A stretch of DNA of 42,666 bases from Streptomyces beijiangensis. Its GTDB lineage: Bacteria > Actinomycetota > Actinomycetes > Streptomycetales > Streptomycetaceae. Positions 32,640 through 40,409 of this stretch are shown here, piece after piece (position 1 is the stretch's first letter; every line of letters begins with the position of its first letter). The notes under the pieces were generated by a model. It was not told the origin of the DNA. It was given only the letters and a program-made list of their open reading frames with translations, and did no database searches. The stretch spans positions 1 to 42,666 of the forward strand of contig NZ_JAFLRJ010000140.1 in assembly GCF_017315755.1 (NCBI RefSeq), read 5' to 3'. The position numbers and the translations under genes were made by a program.

Positions 32640-34235
32640 ATGCGGCGGATACCCGTACTGATCGTCGGCGGATCCCTCACCGGTCTGTCGGCCGCGGTCT
32701 TCCTCGGTACGCATGCCGTGCCGGGCCTGGTGGTGGAGCGGCGCGATTCCATCCTCGCGCACCCCAAACTGCAGGGCCTGGTGCCCAGGGCGATGGAGCT
32801 GTACCGGCAGGCGGGCCTGGAGCCCGATATCCGGGCGGTCGCCCCCGAAGCCGCGAGTGCCGGAGACCTTCTCTCCGTGCGTGCCCGTACCCTCGCCGAC
32901 GAGCACGAGCCGCTCACCGAGGCGGGCGACGAGGACGAAAGGGCCGAGGAGGCCGCGGCCACCGCGTCTCCCTGCGCCTTCGCACCGATCGGCCAGGACG
33001 AGCTGGAGGCCCTCCTCGTCGAGCGGGCGCGGAAGCTGGGCGGTCTCGTCCAGTACGGCACCGAACTCACCGGCCTGGAGCAGGACCCTGACGGGGTGAC
33101 CGCGCAGTTGCGCGGCCCTGACGGTACGACGGAGACGGTGCGCGCCCAATACCTGATCGCGGCCGACGGTGCCGCCGGGGGAGTACGGCGCGGCCTCGGT
33201 GTGCGTACGACCGGGCCCGGCACGTTCTTCCACATGGCCACCATGCACATACGGGCCGACCTCTCCGAGGCGCTGCGCGGCCGCAGCGTCGGCATGGCGT
33301 ATCTGTCCGAACCGGCCGCGGGCACCACGCTCGGACCCCTCGACGCCACCGGAGAGCACTGGTTCTTCGCCACGTCACGCCCGCCCGGCAGCCCCGGCAC
33401 CGATCCCGAGACCGACCCCGCCGCATGGGTTCGCGCCGCAACAGGGCTTCCCGGACTGGACGTCGAGCTCCTTGAGCAGGTACCGGGCAGCGGCGGCCGG
33501 GTCTTCACCTTCCCCGTCGGGGCGCGCGTGGCCGACCGGTACGCCGTCGGCCGGGTGTTCCTCGCCGGCGACACCGCCCATCTGATGCCGCCGACCGGCG
33601 GCCTGGGCGGGCTCACCGCCGTCGAGGACGTGCACAACCTGGCGTGGAAGCTCGCCCTGGTCCTGCGCGGCAGCGCCGGGCCGGAACTGCTCGCCACCTA
33701 CGAGACCGAGCGGCGCCCCGTCGCCGAGCGCAATATGCGCCAGGCCCTCGCGAGGGGCCGCACCCGATGGCAGTTCCCCGGGCACGAGACGGATGAACCG
33801 CTGCTCGACTTCTACGCCCTCACCTACGGCTACCAGTACCGCTCCGCAGCCGTACCGGGAGCGCCCGACGACGGCGCCCCGCTGCTGCCGGTCACCGCTC
33901 TGACGGCCGTCCCTGGCAGCCGCGCCCCCCACATCTACGTCTCGCAGGATGCCGATCCGCTCTCCACGCTCGACCTCTACGGGAAGGAACTCGTCCTCCT
34001 GGTCGGCCCCGACGGCGACCTCTGGGCCGAGGCGGCGGCCCGGGCGGCAGAGCTTCTGAACACCCCGGTGGAGACGTACCACCTCGATACGGACCTGGCC
34101 CGGCCCCATGGACTCGGCGATCAGGGAGCACTCCTCGTACGCCCCGACGGATTCGTGGCATGGCGGAGCGCCGGGGCCGCGGATGGCCCCGACGCCGTGT
34201 TCGAACGGGTGCTGCGCACCCTTCTGCTGCGCTGA
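32640..34235 (+). CDS. FAD-dependent aromatic monooxygenase (PheA/TfdB family)
   Basis: A 531-residue class A flavoprotein hydroxylase. The FAD-binding motif is VGGSLTGLSAAVFL (residues 9-22, with Ser in place of the second Gly, as in several polyketide hydroxylases), the DG motif is AADGAAGGVR (174-183), and the GD motif FLAGDTAHLMPPTGGLGG (307-324) is followed by DVHNLAWKLAL. A thioredoxin-like C-terminal domain starts near residue 430. The family inserts oxygen into activated aromatic rings with NAD(P)H. In this operon, the Trp/Tyr-rich tail of the small peptide is a plausible substrate (inference). ATG at 32640 follows GGGGGA; an open frame further upstream only translates the repeat hairpin. 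Confidence 0.87.
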   Translation: MRRIPVLIVGGSLTGLSAAVFLGTHAVPGLVVERRDSILAHPKLQGLVPRAMELYRQAGLEPDIRAVAPEAASAGDLLSVRARTLADEHEPLTEAGDEDERAEEAAATASPCAFAPIGQDELEALLVERARKLGGLVQYGTELTGLEQDPDGVTAQLRGPDGTTETVRAQYLIAADGAAGGVRRGLGVRTTGPGTFFHMATMHIRADLSEALRGRSVGMAYLSEPAAGTTLGPLDATGEHWFFATSRPPGSPGTDPETDPAAWVRAATGLPGLDVELLEQVPGSGGRVFTFPVGARVADRYAVGRVFLAGDTAHLMPPTGGLGGLTAVEDVHNLAWKLALVLRGSAGPELLATYETERRPVAERNMRQALARGRTRWQFPGHETDEPLLDFYALTYGYQYRSAAVPGAPDDGAPLLPVTALTAVPGSRAPHIYVSQDADPLSTLDLYGKELVLLVGPDGDLWAEAAARAAELLNTPVETYHLDTDLARPHGLGDQGALLVRPDGFVAWRSAGAADGPDAVFERVLRTLLLR

Positions 34236-34248
34236 CCGCGCGCGGTTC

Positions 34249-35880
34249 TCAGCCCTGGGCGGCGTCCGACGCGACGCCCCGCGCCCAGCGGTAGTCCGCC
34301 TTGCCGCTCGGCGAGCGCTGGATCTCCTGGGCGATCACCAGCTGGCGCGGGATCTTGTAACCCGCGAGCCGGTTACGGCAGTGTGTCTGGATCTCGTCGA
34401 GTGACAACTGAGCGGCACCCGCGCGGATCTGCACGACGGCCGCCACATGATTGCCCCACTTGGCATCGGGGACCCCGGCGACGAGCGCGTCGTACACATC
34501 GGGATGGGACTTCAGCGCCTGCTCGACCTCTTCCGGGTACACCTTCTCGCCGCCGGTGTTGATGCACTGCGACCCGCGGCCGAGCACGGTGACGATGCCG
34601 TCCTCGTCGACGGTGGCCATGTCGCCGAGCAGCACCCAGCGCTCGTCGCCCTTCTGGAAGAAGGTCTCCGCGGTCTTCCCGGGGTCGTTGTAGTAGCCGA
34701 GGGGCACATGGCCGCGCTGCGCGAGGCGCCCGGTGACGCCGACCGGTACGGGTTCGTGCGTCACCACGTCCACCACCTGGGTGCGCTCGTTGACCTGGAG
34801 CCGGAAGCCCTTCTCCGGCCCCGAGTCGTCTGTGGCCCGGCCGTTGGAACCGGACTCCGACGACCCGAAGTTGTTCAGGAGAAGCACATTGGGGGCGAGC
34901 GCCTGGAACTGGGCGCGTACGGTCTCGGACATGATCGCGCCGGACGAGGAGACGCTGAACAGCGACGACAGGTCCGTTCCCTTGAGCGGGCCGTGCAGTG
35001 CGTCGATGAGGGGCCTGAGCATCGCGTCGCCCACCAGCGAGACGCTCGACACCTTCTCCGCCTCGATGGTGCGGAGCAGCTCCTCGGGCGCGTACTTGCG
35101 GTGGATGACGACCCGCTGGCCGTAGTTGAACGCGATGAACGAGGTCAGCGTCGAGGTGCCGTGCATCAGCGGGGGAGCGGGGAAGAAGGTGATCCCGGCG
35201 CCCCCCTTGGCGACGCGCTCGGCCAGCTCCTCGGGGCGCTTGACCGGCTCGCCGGACGGCTCGCCGCCGAAGAGCCCCGCGAAGAACAGGTCCTCCTGGC
35301 GCCACATCACGCCCTTCGGCATCCCCGTCGTACCGCCGGTGTAGATGATGAACTGGTCGTCGGCGGAGCGCGGTGCGAAGCCGCGTGCAGCCGACCCCGA
35401 GGCCTCGGCCCGGGCGTACGCGACCGGTGCGATCGCGGGCTCGGTGACACCCTCGGGCGCCGCTCCCCCCACCCGCAGCAGATGACGGAGCTTCGGGGTC
35501 TGCGGCAGCGCGGCCGCGACCCGCTCGGTGAACTCGGCGTCGAACACCAGGGCCACCAGATCCGCGTCGTTGTAGAGGTAGACCAACTCCTCTTCGACAT
35601 AGCGGTAGTTGACGTTGACCGGGACCACGCGTGCCTTGAGGCAGGCGAGGACGGTCTGGAGGTACTCGATGCCGTTGAAGAGATGCAGCCCCAGGTGCTC
35701 GCCAGGCCCGATCCCGCTGTCGATCAGGTGATGGGCGATGCGGTTGGCCGCCGCGTCGAGTTCCGCGTAGGTGAGCCGGCGCTCCGCGCCCGTACCGGGA
35801 TGGTCGATGTACACAAGTGCCTCGCGGTCGGGGACCACGTCGACGACCGACTCGAACAGGTCGGCAAGGTTGTACTCCAC
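34249..35880 (-). CDS. FadD19-like steroid/fatty acyl-CoA synthetase
   Basis: A 543-residue acyl-CoA synthetase. IIYTGGTTGMPKGVMW (P-loop) is the form seen in FadD19/FadD17-type enzymes that activate sterol side-chain acids. LLNNFGSSESG (A5), LLGDMATVDEDGIVTVLGRG (hinge) and the C-terminal RSPSGKADYRWAR with the catalytic Lys are complete. Start chosen at GTG 35880, with AGGAGG 4 nt upstream; the adjacent ATG at 35883 would be only 1 nt from it, and an ATG at 35901 lies before the ribosome site. It is divergent from the echA19-like gene, as fadD19 and echA19 are in Mycobacterium tuberculosis. Confidence 0.9.
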   Translation of the reverse strand: MEYNLADLFESVVDVVPDREALVYIDHPGTGAERRLTYAELDAAANRIAHHLIDSGIGPGEHLGLHLFNGIEYLQTVLACLKARVVPVNVNYRYVEEELVYLYNDADLVALVFDAEFTERVAAALPQTPKLRHLLRVGGAAPEGVTEPAIAPVAYARAEASGSAARGFAPRSADDQFIIYTGGTTGMPKGVMWRQEDLFFAGLFGGEPSGEPVKRPEELAERVAKGGAGITFFPAPPLMHGTSTLTSFIAFNYGQRVVIHRKYAPEELLRTIEAEKVSSVSLVGDAMLRPLIDALHGPLKGTDLSSLFSVSSSGAIMSETVRAQFQALAPNVLLLNNFGSSESGSNGRATDDSGPEKGFRLQVNERTQVVDVVTHEPVPVGVTGRLAQRGHVPLGYYNDPGKTAETFFQKGDERWVLLGDMATVDEDGIVTVLGRGSQCINTGGEKVYPEEVEQALKSHPDVYDALVAGVPDAKWGNHVAAVVQIRAGAAQLSLDEIQTHCRNRLAGYKIPRQLVIAQEIQRSPSGKADYRWARGVASDAAQG

Positions 35881-35905
35881 CATTCCTCCTGACCCAGACA
35901 ATCAC

Positions 35906-35919
35906 TGACCCGGCGGTCA
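35906..35919. promoter_or_regulatory. Palindrome TGACC-N4-GGTCA upstream of the fadD19-like gene
   Basis: TGACC (35906-35910), CGGC, GGTCA (35915-35919): a perfect 5-bp inverted repeat just upstream of the fadD19-like start. It looks like a TetR-family site, but it is short enough to occur by chance in this composition. Confidence 0.35.
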
Positions 35920-35964
35920 TTACAGCGCCGCCTGCGGCAACTGGGAAGGGCCTCCGCCAAGAAA

Positions 35965-35981
35965 TCTGACTGACTGTCAGA
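35965..35981. promoter_or_regulatory. 17-bp inverted repeat TCTGA-N7-TCAGA in the divergent promoter
   Basis: TCTGACTGACTGTCAGA has the same arms, spacing and A-rich flanks as the site at 18212-18228 upstream of the flavoprotein operon. It lies 84 bp upstream of the fadD19-like start and 64 bp upstream of the echA19-like start. A TAGTTT (35987-35982, minus strand) abuts it and could be a -10 for the fadD19-like gene. Confidence 0.55.
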
Positions 35982-36008
35982 AAACTATTGAACTGGATCC
36001 CCACCTAC

Positions 36009-36022
36009 TGCAACCTGTTCTA
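36009..36022. promoter_or_regulatory. KstR-type operator
   Basis: TGCAACCTGTTCTA matches exactly the consensus TnnAACnnGTTnnA described for KstR, the TetR-family repressor of cholesterol catabolism in mycobacteria and rhodococci. It lies 23 bp before the echA19-like start codon, where it could block transcription. No kstR gene is in the window. Confidence 0.5.
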
Positions 36023-36045
36023 GGTCTTGAGACGGGAGAACGGCA

Positions 36046-36846
36046 ATGGGTGGAACAGAACACCTCACCGTGCAGCGCGAAGGCGCCACGCTGGTGCTCA
36101 CGCTGAACAGGCCCGAGGCGAAGAACGCGCTCTCGCTGCCGATGCTGGTGGGGCTGTACGACGGCTGGCTGGAAGCCGACGAGGACGAAACGATCCGATC
36201 GGTGGTGCTCACCGGCGCCGGCGGGGCGTTCTGCGCGGGCATGGACCTCAAGGCCCTGGCGGGCAAGGGGATGGAGGGCGATCAGTACCGGGACCGCATG
36301 AAAGCCGACCCGGACCTGCACTGGAAGGCGATGCTCCGCCACCACCGCCCCCGTAAACCGGTGATCGCCGCCGTCGAGGGCTACTGCGTCGCGGGCGGTA
36401 CGGAGATCCTGCAGGGCACCGACATCCGCGTCGCGGGCACGTCGGCCACCTTCGGCCTCTTCGAGGTCAAGCGCGGACTCTTCCCGATCGGCGGCTCGAC
36501 GGTCCGCCTCCAGCGGCAGATCCCGCGCACCCACGCACTGGAGATGCTGCTCACGGGACGCCCGTACACGGCGGCCGAGGCCGCGGGCATCGGGCTGATC
36601 GGCCATGTCGTCCCCGACGGGACGGCCCTGGAGAAGGCCCTGGAGATCGCCGGGCAGATCAATGCCTGCGGCCCGCTCGCCGTGGAAGCCGTCAAGGCCT
36701 CGGTGTACGAGACGGCCGAACTCACCGAGACCGAGGGCCTCAAGTCCGAACTCGCCCGCGGCTGGCCGGTGTTCGACACCGCGGACGCCAAGGAAGGCGC
36801 CCGCGCCTTCGCCGAGAAACGCCCCGCCGTCTACCGCCGCGCCTGA
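36046..36846 (+). CDS. Crotonase/enoyl-CoA hydratase family protein (EchA19-like)
   Basis: A 266-residue crotonase. The oxyanion hole is made by GGAFCAGMDLKAL (about residue 60-72) and GYCVAGGTEIL (about 111-121). The two acidic residues expected in hydratases are present: Glu in AGGTEIL and Glu in GLFEVKRGLFPIGGS. It should hydrate a 2-enoyl-CoA during beta-oxidation; next to a FadD19-like gene, a sterol side-chain enoyl-CoA is the likely substrate. GGGAGA precedes the ATG. It starts the run of four plus-strand genes and is separated by 50 bp from the DUF35 gene. Confidence 0.9.
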   Translation: MGGTEHLTVQREGATLVLTLNRPEAKNALSLPMLVGLYDGWLEADEDETIRSVVLTGAGGAFCAGMDLKALAGKGMEGDQYRDRMKADPDLHWKAMLRHHRPRKPVIAAVEGYCVAGGTEILQGTDIRVAGTSATFGLFEVKRGLFPIGGSTVRLQRQIPRTHALEMLLTGRPYTAAEAAGIGLIGHVVPDGTALEKALEIAGQINACGPLAVEAVKASVYETAELTETEGLKSELARGWPVFDTADAKEGARAFAEKRPAVYRRA

Positions 36847-36896
36847 CCGCGCACACCGCCAGACCGCGTACCGCCAGGCAGAATTGGAGCCCGCTC

Positions 36897-37856
36897 ATGA
36901 CAGCCGCGTCCCCACCGGAGGTGCTTCGCGCACCCCTGGTCGTCGAGTTCCCCTTCACCCGATCGCTGGGCCCCGTCCAGAGCGCCTTCCTCACCGGTCT
37001 GCGCGAGCGCACCGTGCTCGGCGTCAGGACCGGCGACGGCAAGGTTCTCGTCCCGCCCGTCGAGTACGACCCGGTCACCGCCGAGGAGATACGCGACCTG
37101 GTCGAGGTCGCCCCCACCGGCACCGTCACCACCTGGGCCTGGAACCCGTCCCCGCGCCGTGACCAGCCCCTCAAAACCCCCTTCGCCTGGGTCCTGGTGA
37201 AGCTCGACGGCGCCGACACCGCGATCCTCCATGCCCTCGACGCGCCGGGCCCCGAGTCCGTGCACACGGGCCTGCGGGTCCGTATCCGCTGGGCGGGGGA
37301 CCGCACCGGAGCGATCACCGACATCGCCTGCTTCGAGCCGTACGAAGGTAAGACGGGCGAAGCGGCCGGCCCCCACGAAGGCCGCTTCGCCGACATGGTC
37401 ACCGGCATCATCGCCCCCGCCCGCCTCGACTACACCTACAGTCCCGGCCGCGCCCAGACCCGCTACATCAACGCCCTCTCCGAACGGAAGACCGTCGGCG
37501 AGCGCTGCCCCTCCTGCCACAAGGTGTACGTCCCGCCACGCGGCGCCTGCCCCACCTGCGGAGTCGCCACGACCGACCAGGTCGAGGTCGGCCCCGCAGG
37601 CACGGTCACCACGTACTGCATCGTCAACATCAAGGCCAGGAACCTCGACATCGAAGTGCCGTACGTCTACGGGCACATCGCCCTCGACGGCGCGGACCTC
37701 GCCCTCCACGGCCGGATCGGCGGCATCCCCTACGACCAGGTGCGCATGGGCCTGCGTGTCGAGCCCGTCTGGACCGAGGGCGGCCGCTACCCCGACCACT
37801 ACCGGCCCACCGGCGAGCCCGACGCCGACTACGACGCCTACAAGGAGCTGATCTGA
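36897..37856 (+). CDS. Two-domain DUF35 OB-fold/zinc-ribbon acyl-CoA-associated protein
   Basis: A 319-residue protein with two DUF35 modules. The first (residues 12-150) lacks the zinc ribbon. The second (165-300) has it: Cys204 and Cys207 in CPSC and Cys218 and Cys221 in CPTC, followed by an OB fold. DUF35 proteins pair with thiolase-fold Ltp proteins, as in the Ltp2-ChsH2 aldolase that cleaves steroid side chains, and Rv3521 occupies the same place beside ltp4 and ltp3. It is therefore probably the partner subunit of one or both genes that follow. Its TGA overlaps the next ATG by one base. Confidence 0.9.
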   Translation: MTAASPPEVLRAPLVVEFPFTRSLGPVQSAFLTGLRERTVLGVRTGDGKVLVPPVEYDPVTAEEIRDLVEVAPTGTVTTWAWNPSPRRDQPLKTPFAWVLVKLDGADTAILHALDAPGPESVHTGLRVRIRWAGDRTGAITDIACFEPYEGKTGEAAGPHEGRFADMVTGIIAPARLDYTYSPGRAQTRYINALSERKTVGERCPSCHKVYVPPRGACPTCGVATTDQVEVGPAGTVTTYCIVNIKARNLDIEVPYVYGHIALDGADLALHGRIGGIPYDQVRMGLRVEPVWTEGGRYPDHYRPTGEPDADYDAYKELI

Positions 37857-38911
37857 TGCCGCCCGCACGGGACGTGGCGATCGTCGCCTTCGCACAGACC
37901 GACCATCTGCGGCACACCGACGAACTCTCCGAAGTCGAGATGGTGATGCCGATCCTCCACCAGGTCCTCTCTCAGACGGGACTCAAGACCAGCGACATCG
38001 GCTTCACCTGCTCGGGCTCCACCGACTACCTGGCGGGCCGGGCCTTCTCCTTCACCATGGCCCTGGACGGCGTGGGCGCCTGGCCGCCGATCTCGGAGTC
38101 CCATGTCGAGATGGACGGCGCCTGGGCGCTCTACGAGGCCTGGGTCAAGATCCTGACCGGCGAGGCGGACACCGCACTCGTCTACGCGTACGGAAAATCC
38201 TCCTCCGGTCAGGTACGGGACGTCCTCACCCGCCAGCTCGACCCCTACTACCTCGCCCCGCTCTGGCCCGACTCGGTATCCCTCGCGGCCCTCCAGGCGC
38301 AGGCGCTGATCGACGCGGGGGACACCGACGAGCCCGCGCTCGCCGGGATCGCGGCCCGCAGCCGTACCTCTGCCTCGGACAACCCGCACGCGCAACTGGC
38401 CGGTGCCCGCCCGCAGGGCGAGTACCTGGTCCGACCGCTGCGCACCGGCGACTGCCCGCCCATCGGGGACGGCGCGGCCGCCGTGATCCTCGCGGCCGGG
38501 GACCGGGCGCGCGAACTGTGCGAACGCCCCGCCTGGATCCGCGGCATGGACCACCGCATCGACGCGCACAGCCTGGGCGTACGCGACCTCACCGATTCCC
38601 CGTCCACCCGCCTCGCCGCCGAGCACGCGGGAGTCTTCGACCGCCCCGTCGACACGGCGGAACTGCACGCGCCGTTCACCTCCCAGGAGGTCGTGCTGCG
38701 CAAGGCACTGAAGCTCGACGACTCCGTCAGCGTCAACCCGTCCGGCGGCGCGCTGGCCGCCAACCCGGTCATGGCGACAGGCCTCATCCGCATCGGCGAG
38801 GCGGCGGCCCGTATCCACAACGGCACATCGGACCGTGCCCTCGCCCACGCCACATCGGGCCCGTGCCTGCAACAGAACCTGGTTGCCGTACTCGAAGGAG
38901 AGGCCCAGTGA
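37856..38911 (+). CDS. Thiolase-fold Ltp4-like protein (probable side-chain aldolase subunit)
   Basis: A 351-residue thiolase-fold protein of the SCP2/lipid-transfer-protein branch. The nucleophilic Cys of true thiolases is missing: the segment reads HVEMDGAWALYEAW. The catalytic GHP is replaced by AANP in NPSGGALAANPVMATG. It therefore cannot work as a classical thiolase, but fits the Ltp aldolases that split beta-hydroxyacyl-CoA by retro-aldol reaction together with a DUF35 partner. AAGGAG lies 8 nt before the ATG inside the end of the DUF35 gene. Order and type match ltp4 in the mycobacterial sterol cluster. Confidence 0.88.
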   Translation: MPPARDVAIVAFAQTDHLRHTDELSEVEMVMPILHQVLSQTGLKTSDIGFTCSGSTDYLAGRAFSFTMALDGVGAWPPISESHVEMDGAWALYEAWVKILTGEADTALVYAYGKSSSGQVRDVLTRQLDPYYLAPLWPDSVSLAALQAQALIDAGDTDEPALAGIAARSRTSASDNPHAQLAGARPQGEYLVRPLRTGDCPPIGDGAAAVILAAGDRARELCERPAWIRGMDHRIDAHSLGVRDLTDSPSTRLAAEHAGVFDRPVDTAELHAPFTSQEVVLRKALKLDDSVSVNPSGGALAANPVMATGLIRIGEAAARIHNGTSDRALAHATSGPCLQQNLVAVLEGEAQ

Positions 38912-40074
38912 GCAAGGAACCCGTAGCCGTCGTCGGCATAGGCCAGACGCACCACGTCGCCGCCCGCCACGACGTCTCGATCGCGGGCCTGGTCCGCGAA
39001 GCCGCCCAACGAGCACTGGCCGACGCCCAGTTGACCTGGGCGGACATCGACGCCGTCGTGATCGGCAAGGCCCCCGACTTCTTCGAGGGCCTGATGATGC
39101 CGGAGCTGTACCTGGCCGACGCGCTCGGCGCGGTCGGCAAGCCCATGCTGCGCGTCCACACGGCCGGCTCGGTGGGAGGCTCCACCGCTCTGGTCGCCTC
39201 CAACCTGATCTCGTCCCGGGTCCACTCGACCGTCCTCACCCTCGCATTCGAGAAACAGTCCGAGTCCAACGCCATGTGGGGCCTCTCCCTCCCTGTCCCC
39301 TTCCAGCAGCCGCTGCTCGCGGGCGCGGGCGGATTCTTCGCCCCGCACATCCGGGCGTACATGCGCCGCACGGGAGCCCCCGACACGGTCGGCTCGCTCG
39401 TCGCGTACAAGGACCGGCGCAATGCCCTGAAGAACCCCTACGCGCACCTCCACGAGAAGGACATCACCCTGGAGAAAGTCCAGGCGTCCCCGATGCTCTG
39501 GGACCCGGTCCGCTACTCCGAGACCTGCCCCTCCTCCGACGGGGCCTGCGCGATGATCCTCACCGACCGCGCGGGCGCGGCCCGTTCGCCCCACCCGCCC
39601 GCCTGGGTGCACGGTGGCGCGATGCGCAGCGAGCCGACCATGTTCGCAGGGAAGGATTTCGTCTCCCCGCAGGCGGGCAAGGACTGCGCGGCCGACGTCT
39701 ACCGGCAGGCGGGCATCACCGACCCGCGCAGGGAGATCGACACCGTCGAGATGTACGTGCCGTTCTCCTGGTACGAACCCATGTGGCTGGAGAACCTCGG
39801 CTTCGCCGAGGAGGGCGAGGGCTGGAAACTCACGGAATCCGGCGTCACGGAACTCACCGGCGACCTCCCGGTGAACGCCTCGGGAGGGGTGCTCTCCACC
39901 AACCCCATCGGCGCCTCGGGCATGATCCGCTTCGCGGAAGCGGCCCTGCAGGTCCGCGGCCAGGCGGGCGAACACCAGGTGGACGGCGCCCGAAAGGCGC
40001 TGGGCCACGCCTACGGGGGCGGTGCGCAGTTCTTCTCGATGTGGCTGGTGGGTGCCGACGAGCCCGCCAGCTGA
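38908..40074 (+). CDS. Thiolase-fold Ltp3-like protein (probable side-chain aldolase subunit)
   Basis: A 388-residue thiolase-fold protein. As in the preceding gene, the active-site Cys is absent (VHTAGSVGGSTAL at the nucleophile position), and the GHP motif reads STNP in NASGGVLSTNPIGASG. The C-terminal CxG is also gone (AYGGGAQFFSMW). Aldolase or structural rather than thiolase function follows. The GTG start overlaps the upstream stop as GTGA, with AAGGAG 7 nt before, so the DUF35, Ltp4-like and Ltp3-like genes are translationally coupled and are likely to form one complex. Confidence 0.88.
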   Translation: MSKEPVAVVGIGQTHHVAARHDVSIAGLVREAAQRALADAQLTWADIDAVVIGKAPDFFEGLMMPELYLADALGAVGKPMLRVHTAGSVGGSTALVASNLISSRVHSTVLTLAFEKQSESNAMWGLSLPVPFQQPLLAGAGGFFAPHIRAYMRRTGAPDTVGSLVAYKDRRNALKNPYAHLHEKDITLEKVQASPMLWDPVRYSETCPSSDGACAMILTDRAGAARSPHPPAWVHGGAMRSEPTMFAGKDFVSPQAGKDCAADVYRQAGITDPRREIDTVEMYVPFSWYEPMWLENLGFAEEGEGWKLTESGVTELTGDLPVNASGGVLSTNPIGASGMIRFAEAALQVRGQAGEHQVDGARKALGHAYGGGAQFFSMWLVGADEPAS

Positions 40075-40170
40075 CCGCGCACCGAGCAGGATCGGCCGTG
40101 GGCGCCAGTGGCAGAATGGCGAATCATCGCAGGTGGGCGGCCACTAATCGCGGCTTGGGAGGAATGGAGA

Positions 40171-40202
40171 AAGGGGCACCGTGTACGTACTCGGTGCCCC
40201 TT
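40171..40202 (+). terminator. Terminator hairpin after the ltp operon
   Basis: AAGGGGCACCG (40171-40181) pairs perfectly with CGGTGCCCCTT (40192-40202) around a 10-nt loop. The 11-bp stem lies 97 bp after the Ltp3-like stop, and there is no T-run. It would act in both orientations. Confidence 0.7.
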
Positions 40203-40221
40203 GGGTGGTCATCGCCTATGC

Positions 40222-40241
40222 CTGGGGAGAATCTGGGGAGA
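40222..40241. repeat. 9-bp direct repeat CTGGGGAGA
   Basis: Two copies of CTGGGGAGA separated by AT (40222-40230, 40233-40241). Repeats of this look are familiar near integrase ends of Streptomyces integrative elements (from memory); here it may be a remnant, or chance. Confidence 0.3.
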
Positions 40242-40409
40242 TCTTTTCTGATTGATCTTCGAACCAGGCCTGTATCGTCGCTCGCCCGCGGCCGTCGGTC
40301 TCCGGCATCATGCGTAATGGTGACGTCGGGTATCGGAACTGTCTGAATGCCTTGGTCACAGCGGTGAAATGGGAGTGCGTCCCGGTGGGGATCCCGGCAG
40401 GATGCGATC

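Larger units (their letters stand above)
40075..40409. other. Non-coding stretch after the sterol-like operon
   Basis: These 335 bp hold no convincing gene. They contain a strong terminator hairpin (40171-40202), a short direct repeat (40222-40241) and a less GC-rich lead into the acetyltransferase gene. I looked for a tRNA and found no cloverleaf. Base composition changes here, which fits the left border of a patch of acquired or decayed DNA. Confidence 0.5.

Noticed and set aside
37856..40074. Ordinary acetyl-CoA acetyltransferases
   Set aside because: The nucleophilic Cys and the GHP His are absent in both proteins.
40080..40170. A tRNA gene serving as an integration target before the decayed region
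   Set aside because: No cloverleaf, T-loop or anticodon arm could be drawn on either strand.
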